Assembly (NCBI GenBank): GCA_937864085.1
Contig: CALMIH010000175.1
Location: 1-18,333 of the forward strand
Direction: 5' to 3'
DNA: 18,333 bases
Source of the DNA: an uncultured Chloroflexota bacterium
Lineage (GTDB): Bacteria; Chloroflexota; Limnocylindria; Limnocylindrales; Limnocylindraceae
Part shown: positions 13,198 through 18,333 of the stretch, in pieces
How the letters are laid out: each line of letters starts with the position of its first letter
Numbering within the stretch: position 1 is the first letter of the stretch
Made by a program: the position numbers and the translations under genes
Notes under the pieces: model-generated
What the model saw: only the letters and a program-made list of their open reading frames with translations
Told to the model about the DNA's origin: nothing
Database searches by the model: none

Positions 13198-14145
13198 ATG
13201 AGCCTCCTCACCCTGCTCCCAGCGCACGGCCCCCTCCCCCAAGAGCCGAGTCTGGCGGCGGCACTCTACTGGTACTCGCCGCCAATCATCACGCTCCTCG
13301 TCGCCGTTGGGCTCGCTGCATGGTTCCTTGCACTGCGTCGCATCCGGCGTGAACACCCAGGGAACCCGGTGCCACGTTCGCGCACCGTGGCTCTACTTGG
13401 GGCTGCGCTGCTCTTGCTCCTCGCGCTCCAGTCAGTGATTGAGCGCTACGACACCACGCTCTTCAGCATCCACATGGTGCAGCACCTGCTCCTCCTCTTC
13501 CCGATCCCAATCCTCCTCCTCCGCGCGGCGCCGGTGACGCTACTGCTGCGACTCGCCTCGCCTCGTTGGCGCGCACGCCTCCTTGCGCTGCTACAGAGTC
13601 GCGCCGTTGGGGTGATCTCACATCCGCTGGTTGCCTGGATCCTGCTCGCCTTTGTGATGTGGGCGACACACCTCTCGCCGCTCTTTGATGTGGCGCTTGA
13701 GAACTCGCTCATTCATGACCTAGAGCATCTCCTCTATCTGACTGCGGCGCTCCTCTTCTGGGCGCCCGTCTTTTCGCTCGATCCGATTCGGCACCGCCTC
13801 TCACGGCCAGCGGCGCTCGTCTATCTCTTCACGCAGATGCCGCAGAACAGCTTCCTCGGCGTGGCGATCATGTGGTCGCCACGTGTGCTCTATCCGCACT
13901 ACGAGAACCTGAACCGGAGCTGGGGCCCCTCGCCGCTCGAAGACCAGCAGCTCGCTGGCGCGCTGATGTGGCTGGTGGGGGACGCCCTCTTCCTCTTGGC
14001 GATCTTCGCCGTGCTCGCAGCCTGGATGCGCGCGGAGGAGCGACCCGCGTCGCGCTACGATACGGATGAACTGGCGCGGGAGCTCGCCGAGATTCGGCGG
14101 CGCGAAGTTGCGCTTGCAGAGCGACAGAAGGGGGAGGCCAAGTGA
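13198..14145 (+). CDS. ctaG: CtaG-family cytochrome c oxidase assembly protein (caa3 type)
   Basis: The 315-residue multi-helix membrane protein belongs to the Bacillus-type CtaG family, required for active caa3 oxidase and linked to copper-site assembly. The hallmark IHMVQHLLLLFPIPILLL block contains H92 and H96. Further conserved histidines follow in ATHLSPLFD and IHDLEHLLY, then WAPVFSLDP and a MPQNSFLG segment. The charged C-terminal tail (~280-315) is cytosolic and helical. ATG 13198 follows a G-run at 13193-13197 rather than a clean Shine-Dalgarno sequence. It overlaps the YHS gene by a GTGA and is divergent from the small membrane protein/cupredoxin/TlpA operon, so the ~3 kb looks like one oxidase-copper locus. 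Confidence 0.9.
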   Translation: MSLLTLLPAHGPLPQEPSLAAALYWYSPPIITLLVAVGLAAWFLALRRIRREHPGNPVPRSRTVALLGAALLLLLALQSVIERYDTTLFSIHMVQHLLLLFPIPILLLRAAPVTLLLRLASPRWRARLLALLQSRAVGVISHPLVAWILLAFVMWATHLSPLFDVALENSLIHDLEHLLYLTAALLFWAPVFSLDPIRHRLSRPAALVYLFTQMPQNSFLGVAIMWSPRVLYPHYENLNRSWGPSPLEDQQLAGALMWLVGDALFLLAIFAVLAAWMRAEERPASRYDTDELARELAEIRRREVALAERQKGEAK

Positions 14146-14384
14146 GTATCGCAATCGATCCGGTCTGCGGGATGGAGGTTCAGGTGGCGCCAGAGGCGCT
14201 CACGCTACTTCTTGATATTGCAAGCCTTCCAATCGCCAACCAGGCGGGGCGCCACAGCGGCGTCGCTGAATCAGGTGCGGCGGGCTCGGAGCGCTTCTAC
14301 TTCTGCGGCCGTGGTTGCCTGCTCGACTTCCAGGACGAGCCGGACCGCTTCCTTGACGCGGGATTCCAGGCGTCTGGGATGTGA
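14142..14384 (+). CDS. YHS-domain (metal-binding) small protein with an internal insertion
   Basis: The 80-residue protein starts DPVCGMEV (C9) and ends with FYFCGRGCLLDFQDEPDRFL (C55, C59), the two halves of a YHS/TRASH-like domain found in copper and heavy-metal handling proteins. In ordinary YHS domains the halves are ~15 residues apart; here ~35 residues of Ala/Ser/Gly-rich sequence with one His separate them. GTG 14142 overlaps the ctaG stop (GTGA), so it is coupled to ctaG. A copper-shuttling role in oxidase assembly is a reasonable contextual inference; no partner is proven. Confidence 0.8.
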   Translation: MSIAIDPVCGMEVQVAPEALTLLLDIASLPIANQAGRHSGVAESGAAGSERFYFCGRGCLLDFQDEPDRFLDAGFQASGM

Positions 14385-14401
14385 TCTGGGTACTGAAGTG
14401 G

Positions 14402-14438
14402 TAAATTCTGGCGCATAGATCGGTCGCCTAGTGCGGCC
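14402..14438 (+). promoter_or_regulatory. Candidate -10 and leader hairpin upstream of fdxA
   Basis: TAAATT (14402-14407) is a possible -10 element without a good -35. A hairpin, GGTCGC-CTAGT-GCGGCC (14422-14438, six pairs with one G-U), follows in the leader, about 20 bases before ATG 14459. It could be a leader structure or a weak terminator for the ctaG-YHS unit; no U-tract follows. Both calls are tentative. Confidence 0.3.
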
Positions 14439-14458
14439 CTAAGAGAGGGGAGCAGAAG

Positions 14459-14746
14459 ATGACGTACGTGATTGCAGAACCTTGCGTAGATGTCCTTGAT
14501 CGGTCGTGTGTTGCCGTCTGCCCTGTTGACTGCATCCACTTCGAAGAGGGGAGCGATCGAAAGCTCTTCATCGACCCAGACGAGTGCATCGACTGCGGCG
14601 CCTGCGAGCCTGAGTGCCCAGTGAACTCCATCTTCCCAGCCGAATCAGTACCGGCGCAGTGGTCGAACTACATCCAGATCGACGCCAACTGGTACAAGGA
14701 TAAGGCGGGAGCACGAGCGGCGGTCGACGCGGCAAAGCCGCGCTGA
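14459..14746 (+). CDS. fdxA: FdxA-type seven-iron ferredoxin
   Basis: The 95-residue soluble ferredoxin has the cysteine pattern of Azotobacter FdI. C9, C17 and C53 would bind a [3Fe-4S] cluster, and C21, C43, C46 and C49 a [4Fe-4S] cluster; C25 matches the free cysteine next to the 4Fe cluster. The x7 spacing between C9 and C17, instead of a normal CxxCxxC, marks the 3Fe site. ATG 14459 is preceded by GAGAGGGG with about eight bases of spacing. It lies ~2 kb upstream of korA and is a likely electron partner of that enzyme or of the FeS flavoprotein at 2628-4460, as inferred from co-location. Confidence 0.93.
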   Translation: MTYVIAEPCVDVLDRSCVAVCPVDCIHFEEGSDRKLFIDPDECIDCGACEPECPVNSIFPAESVPAQWSNYIQIDANWYKDKAGARAAVDAAKPR

Positions 14747-14756
14747 GGCGGACGCG

Positions 14757-15620
14757 CTGAGCGCGATCACCCCGTTCTCTTGTTCATGGTGCGGCAGCAG
14801 CGTTGCACCGCGCACCGAAGATTCGCTCGAACGCTGGACACTCCTCTGCGCGTCATGCCTTGAGCGCGCACCCGGTCAGCCATATCTGAAGGCGAAACTG
14901 AAAGAGGGGATGCGTCGCCGTGGCGAAGGTGGCACGCCACCCGTTGGTATTCCCGTTGCCGTTGCTACAGCGCCGCGCGCGCCATCGAGCGACGTTCCGC
15001 AGAGTGGTGATCCTGCTGGTGCGGTGCCGGCGCGACTCGGCCTCCTTCCGCCGCCAGAAGAGCCAGACGCGTTAGAGGCGTGGTATCTAAATCGTGCGCC
15101 GTACGATCGTGGCCCACTCGCTGGTGCAACGTGGCAGGGAGAGCTCGATCGCGCGGTGCTCTGGCTCGACACACTTCCGTTTGATGGCCGGATTGTGGAG
15201 CTCGGCGCCTGGATCGGATTCTGGACGGTGCTCCTTGCATCGCGCGGCGAGGTGAGCGCGTATGACGCGCGCGAAGATCGCCTCACGCGCGCGCGGCAGC
15301 GACTCTTGGCGCACGGCATGAAGGCGCACCTGCATCCGCGCGCGCTCCTAGAAGGAGCAGAGGGTGCGCCAGCCGGCCTGCTTCTCCTTCCGTTTCTTCT
15401 GAGTCAGCTCGCCGCTGAGCCGCGCGCGCGACAGGTAGAGGTTGCGCACAGCTGGCTTGATAAGGGTGGCCGCCTCGCAATCATTGATCTTGCCCCGCCG
15501 AACCTTGATCCCGCCACACTGGAGCAGGCAACGAGCGAGATGCTCGGCGCAAAGTTCAGTGGGATTCGTTCAGAGCCGCTCGGTCGACACCTGATCCTGA
15601 TCGACGCGCTCGCACGCTAG
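14757..15620 (+). CDS. Zinc-ribbon plus class I SAM-dependent methyltransferase (probable CTG start)
   Basis: The open frame continues upstream of the first ATG (14910) and encodes C9-x2-C12 and C31-x2-C34, a convincing zinc ribbon. The only plausible initiator before it is CTG 14757, with GAGG (14745-14748) eight bases upstream and only ten bases after the fdxA stop. No ATG, GTG or TTG is available in frame there. From CTG the product is 287 residues: ribbon (~8-35), a Pro/Ala-rich linker (~60-105), then a Rossmann-type methyltransferase with motif I VELGAWIG at 147-154, an acidic YDAREDR after strand 2, and GGRLAIIDLAPP near strand 5. The substrate is unknown. Motif I has AWIG in place of the usual CGTG, but the fold markers are clear. 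Confidence 0.7.
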   Translation: MSAITPFSCSWCGSSVAPRTEDSLERWTLLCASCLERAPGQPYLKAKLKEGMRRRGEGGTPPVGIPVAVATAPRAPSSDVPQSGDPAGAVPARLGLLPPPEEPDALEAWYLNRAPYDRGPLAGATWQGELDRAVLWLDTLPFDGRIVELGAWIGFWTVLLASRGEVSAYDAREDRLTRARQRLLAHGMKAHLHPRALLEGAEGAPAGLLLLPFLLSQLAAEPRARQVEVAHSWLDKGGRLAIIDLAPPNLDPATLEQATSEMLGAKFSGIRSEPLGRHLILIDALAR

Positions 15621-15632
15621 CTGCGCGCGCTA
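15616..15632. terminator. Possible hairpin between convergent genes
   Basis: CTAGC and GCTAG (15616-15632) flank TGCGCGC in the 21-base gap between convergent genes and include the methyltransferase stop codon. The stem is short and there is no T-run on either strand, so terminator function is uncertain. Confidence 0.25.
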
Positions 15633-15641
15633 GACCGAGCG

Positions 15642-16028
15642 CTACTCGTGCAGCGTGTGGGAGTCGAGCAGCTTATTCAGTAGTTCGGCGATGGAGCCTG
15701 GCGTGAGTGCGGCGGGCCGCACCTCGGCGCCGCTGCCAATCGTGACCCCTAGGATCGGATCGTCACTGTTGCTCCCTGCGTCAATTGGGAGCGCGGCGGC
15801 TGCGGCGAGTTCGCTCATCTGGTCGCCAGGTAGCGTGACGCGCTCGTCGTAATCCCCGTGGGTCATGACCGTCTTCCCATCCGAGAAGACTTCCACCCGC
15901 TCTTCTATGCCATTCGACCACGAGCGGGTTGCAACGTAGAGGAGGCTGCTGCTCGGTTCAGGGGTGGCGCTGCATGCAGCGGCGATCACGAGTGCGGCGA
16001 TCCCTGCGACGAGTGACTTCAACTTCAT
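15642..16028 (-). CDS. Small putative lipoprotein of unknown function
   Basis: The 128-residue protein has a basic N-terminus, a hydrophobic h-region and a lipobox-like AAAC (Cys19), so it is probably lipidated and exported. The rest contains a YVATRSW strand and a SDGKTVMTHGDYDERVTLP stretch that reads as beta strands, then an Ala-rich helix. I recognise no family. ATG 16028 lies six bases after a perfect TATAAT on the minus strand. It converges with the methyltransferase gene. Confidence 0.7.
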   Translation of the reverse strand: MKLKSLVAGIAALVIAAACSATPEPSSSLLYVATRSWSNGIEERVEVFSDGKTVMTHGDYDERVTLPGDQMSELAAAAALPIDAGSNSDDPILGVTIGSGAEVRPAALTPGSIAELLNKLLDSHTLHE

Positions 16029-16034
16029 AGCGCC

Positions 16035-16042
16035 ATTATAGT
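16035..16042. promoter_or_regulatory. Overlapping back-to-back -10 elements of a symmetric bidirectional promoter
   Basis: Bases 16035-16040 read TATAAT on the minus strand and 16037-16042 read TATAGT on the plus strand. Each ends exactly six bases before its ATG (16028 minus, 16049 plus), and the two start codons are only 20 bases apart. Weak -35 candidates are GTGACT (16013-16018, 18-base spacer) for plus and TTGCGT (complement 16057-16062, 16-base spacer) for minus. Two polymerases could not occupy the site together. Confidence 0.65.
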
Positions 16043-16048
16043 GCAGTT

Positions 16049-16699
16049 ATGAACGAACGCAATCGGGCGGAACTGCGAATCCTTGAGGAGCAGCTGCGGC
16101 GTATGCGCGGCATGCTCAGCGCGTATTCGACGCTCTTCTTCCAGCAGATCACGCGCTGGGGGCTCGCCTGCGTGGCGCTGCTCGCCCTCTCCACGTTCAG
16201 TGGTGCTGCACCTGCAGCGGCGATCATCCCGTTCCTGGTGCCATTCGCCTTCCTCGAGGCGGGATACACCTTCTATTACACCGTCTTCGCGCGACGTCAC
16301 GCCGAGTTCATTGAGCGCACCATCAACGCGCGCTTCGGGCGCGCCGTGCTGCCAGCGCACCGACTTGAGGCGGCCTACTTCTACCCGGCCGATGCGCCGA
16401 AGCTCGCCTTCTTCTCGTTCGGTCGGGTGAGTGGCTACGGCAGCGTGATGACGCTCGGCTATTCGATTGGCGCGGCACTCCTCTGGGGGGCCGGCGTGGC
16501 GCGCATCAACGCCCTGACGTTGGCGGGGGAGCTGGACCCAGCGATCCTCCCCGCCGCTGTGCTCTGGACGCTCGGTGTGACCGCCTTCCTCCTCTGGCAC
16601 TTCCTCGGCAAGCGCGACGAGCGGCGCCTCCTGGCCGAACTTAAGGCGATGTACCCAGATGCGGTAGGCTCACGGAACGGCGCACGACGGACGCGCTGA
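16049..16699 (+). CDS. Four-helix membrane protein of unknown function
   Basis: The 216-residue product starts with a charged amphipathic helix (~1-30, rich in Glu and Arg). It then has two helices (~38-75), an extended loop of ~60 residues with FGRAVLPAHRLEAAYFYPAD, and two more helices (~130-150 and ~165-188) before a basic tail. I recognise no family. It is probably leaderless: TATAGT ends six bases before the ATG and there is no Shine-Dalgarno sequence. It shares a bidirectional promoter with the small lipoprotein gene and ends ~40 bases before korA, which has its own strong GGAGG. Confidence 0.7.
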   Translation: MNERNRAELRILEEQLRRMRGMLSAYSTLFFQQITRWGLACVALLALSTFSGAAPAAAIIPFLVPFAFLEAGYTFYYTVFARRHAEFIERTINARFGRAVLPAHRLEAAYFYPADAPKLAFFSFGRVSGYGSVMTLGYSIGAALLWGAGVARINALTLAGELDPAILPAAVLWTLGVTAFLLWHFLGKRDERRLLAELKAMYPDAVGSRNGARRTR

Positions 16700-16739
16700 G
16701 ACCTTCAAGCTTGGCGACTGAAGCGGAGGATTGAGCAGC

Positions 16740-18333
16740 GTGACGAGCCCCAAGAGCGGCAACCAGACCGAGAGCGTCACCCAGCTTGATCGAGTCACGA
16801 TCCGATTCGCCGGCGACTCTGGCGACGGAATGCAGCTGACCGGCAGCCAGTTCACCGCCACCACCGCCCTCTTCGGCAACGACGTCTCCACCCTTCCCGA
16901 TTACCCAGCGGAGATTCGCGCGCCGGCCGGCTCACTCCCAGGCGTCTCTGGTTTCCAGATCAGCTTCTCGTCGGGCGACATCCATACGCCAGGCGACCGA
17001 CCAGATGTCTTGGTGGCGATGAACCCTGCCGCGCTGAAGGTGAACATTGGTGACCTGGTTCCGGGTGGCGGCATCATCGTCAACACCGATGCCTTCAACG
17101 ACATCAACTTGAAGAAGGCGGGCTACGCCGTTGACCCACTGCACGACGGTTCGCTGCAGGGCTACAACCTCTACGAGATCCCTATGTCCACGATGGTCAC
17201 GGGCGCCTGCGAAGGACTCGGCCTCACCAGCAAGCAGATTGAGCTGACGAAGAATTTCTTCGCGCTCGGCGTGATGTTCTGGCTCTACGAGCGCTCCATG
17301 GCCGGAACAGAGAAGTGGATCGCAGAGAAGTTCGCTGGCAAGGAGGCGATCGCCGAGGCGAATAAGCGCGCACTGAACGCGGGCTACGCCTTTGGCGAGA
17401 CGACGGAGATCTTCCATACGCACTATCGCGTTGCGCCAGCACACCTTGCGCCAGGGACCTATCGCAACATCACGGGGAATGAGGCAACGGCGCTCGGCTT
17501 TGTGATGGCCTCAACGCTAGCGCAGCGCGACCTCTTCTTGGCGAGTTATCCGATCACGCCAGCCTCAGACATTCTCCATCAACTCTCTGGCTACAAGCAC
17601 CTCGGCATTAAGACGGTGCAGTCCGAAGATGAGATCGCGGCGATTGGTGCTGCGGTTGGCGCGGCGTATGGCGGCGCGATGGGGATGACCACCACCTCTG
17701 GCCCTGGCATGGCGCTGAAGGCGGAGATGCTTGGGCTCGCCGTGATGGTGGAGCTCCCACTCGTTGTTGTTGACGTGCAGCGTGCCGGCCCATCAACGGG
17801 GATGCCAACGAAGACCGAGCAGGGCGACCTGCTGATGAGCATGTTCGGACGCAACTCCGATTCGCCAATCCCGGTGATTGCACCAGCAACGCCAGCCGAG
17901 TGTTTCACCATGGCGATCGAGGCCTGGCGCATTGCGCTGAAGCACATGACGCCGGTTGTCTATCTGAGCGACGCCTTCTTGGCCACTGGCGCCGAGCCGT
18001 GGAAGATTCCGCAGGCGAGCGACCTTCCGTCGATCGCCGTAGAGAACGCACCGCCGTCAGACCGTGGCGGCTTCCGTCCATATCAGCGCGACCCTGAGAC
18101 GCTTGCGCGCCCGTGGGCGGTCCCGGGGACGAAGGGTCTTGAGCATCGCATCGGTGGACTTGAGAAGTTGGACGAGCTCGGCACCGTCAGCTACGACCCA
18201 GACAACCATCACCGCATGAATCTGCTGCGCGCCGAGAAGGTGGCGCGTGTTGCGCGCGACATCCCCGCCACCGAGGTGTGGGGCGACGCCGAGGGCGACC
18301 TCCTGATTCTGGGATGGGGTTCCACGTACGGCT
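16740..18333 (+). CDS. korA: 2-oxoacid:ferredoxin oxidoreductase, fused gamma-alpha subunit (KorA-like), 3' end cut
   Basis: The frame is open from GTG 16740 to the window edge (531 codons). The enzyme would oxidatively decarboxylate a 2-oxoacid, most likely 2-oxoglutarate, to the acyl-CoA while reducing ferredoxin; the TPP-binding beta subunit should follow outside the window. The N-terminal gamma domain begins IRFAGDSGDGMQLTG (~21-35). The alpha domain begins near SYPITPASDIL, with QSEDEIAAIGAAVGAA and QRAGPSTGMPTKTEQGDL, all KorA hallmarks of the gamma-alpha fusion type. GGAGG (16725-16729) lies ten bases upstream of the GTG, which decides this start. FdxA encoded at 14459-14746 is a candidate electron acceptor. 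Substrate choice cannot be fixed from this part alone. Confidence 0.92.
   Translation, partial: MTSPKSGNQTESVTQLDRVTIRFAGDSGDGMQLTGSQFTATTALFGNDVSTLPDYPAEIRAPAGSLPGVSGFQISFSSGDIHTPGDRPDVLVAMNPAALKVNIGDLVPGGGIIVNTDAFNDINLKKAGYAVDPLHDGSLQGYNLYEIPMSTMVTGACEGLGLTSKQIELTKNFFALGVMFWLYERSMAGTEKWIAEKFAGKEAIAEANKRALNAGYAFGETTEIFHTHYRVAPAHLAPGTYRNITGNEATALGFVMASTLAQRDLFLASYPITPASDILHQLSGYKHLGIKTVQSEDEIAAIGAAVGAAYGGAMGMTTTSGPGMALKAEMLGLAVMVELPLVVVDVQRAGPSTGMPTKTEQGDLLMSMFGRNSDSPIPVIAPATPAECFTMAIEAWRIALKHMTPVVYLSDAFLATGAEPWKIPQASDLPSIAVENAPPSDRGGFRPYQRDPETLARPWAVPGTKGLEHRIGGLEKLDELGTVSYDPDNHHRMNLLRAEKVARVARDIPATEVWGDAEGDLLILGWGSTYG

Noticed and set aside
16700..16739. Hairpin CTTCA...TGAAG before korA as a terminator or riboswitch
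   Set aside because: Only a five-base stem, no U-tract and no known aptamer features; the gap mainly supplies the korA ribosome site.
1..18333. CRISPR array, insertion sequence or prophage genes
   Set aside because: No regularly spaced short repeats, transposase, recombinase or phage structural genes could be found in any frame I read.

Overview
The window is GC-rich (roughly 60 percent or more by eye) and very compact, with stop/start overlaps of ATGA, GTGA or TGATG type, few gaps over 100 bp, and both tRNA genes encoding their CCA. From about position 350 onward the gene content suggests an aerobic, probably streamlined, uncultured bacterium. It has a menaquinol-type cytochrome b6/subunit IV complex, a CtaG-type oxidase assembly factor, an FdxA ferredoxin with a KorA-type 2-oxoacid:ferredoxin oxidoreductase, DUF2203 and Pr6Pr proteins. 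My best guess is Chloroflexota (Limnocylindria-like), inferred from gene content only. The first ~300 bp look different: an FtsW C-terminus and MurG N-terminus of alphaproteobacterial flavour, spliced in frame into the middle of an ECF-transporter ATPase. This is either a contig chimera or a striking deletion/fusion.

Layout. 1-2030: ftsW end, then a MurG-N::EcfA-EcfA-EcfT hybrid ORF. 2027-2512: Bcp peroxiredoxin. 2628-9038: one long operon with an FeS/FAD NAD(P)-type oxidoreductase, cytochrome b6, subunit IV, Rieske protein, a cytochrome c fused to a cupredoxin, and a kelch-propeller membrane protein. 9102-9788: Pr6Pr membrane protein. 9793-9867 (-): tRNA-Lys, divergent from a DUF2203 gene (9926-10420), with a perfect 12-bp inverted repeat between them. 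10451-10525: initiator tRNA-fMet. 10492-11431: a ~0.9-kb mini-island bounded by 76-bp direct repeats that span the tRNA 3' half and the end of the neighbouring tlpA gene; it carries one lower-GC lipoprotein gene. 11394-13145 (-): a TlpA-like lipoprotein, a membrane-anchored cupredoxin with a duplicated oxidase-subunit-IV-like module, and a 53-aa membrane protein. These are divergent from ctaG and a YHS-domain gene (13198-14384). 14459-15620: fdxA and a zinc-ribbon methyltransferase. 15642-16699: two divergent genes of unknown function sharing one back-to-back promoter. 16740-end: korA, cut by the window edge.

Functionally the centre of the window is respiratory. The b6/IV/Rieske complex would oxidise menaquinol and pass electrons to the tethered heme c and then the tethered copper centre, towards an oxidase not in this window. 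TlpA, CtaG, YHS and the second cupredoxin look like the copper and oxidase side of the same chain. The flavoprotein at the head of the operon suggests a link between this complex and NAD(P)H or ferredoxin pools. A recurrent regulatory pattern is a -10-like hexamer ending exactly six bases before the start codon (or tRNA 5' end), which implies widespread leaderless transcription.
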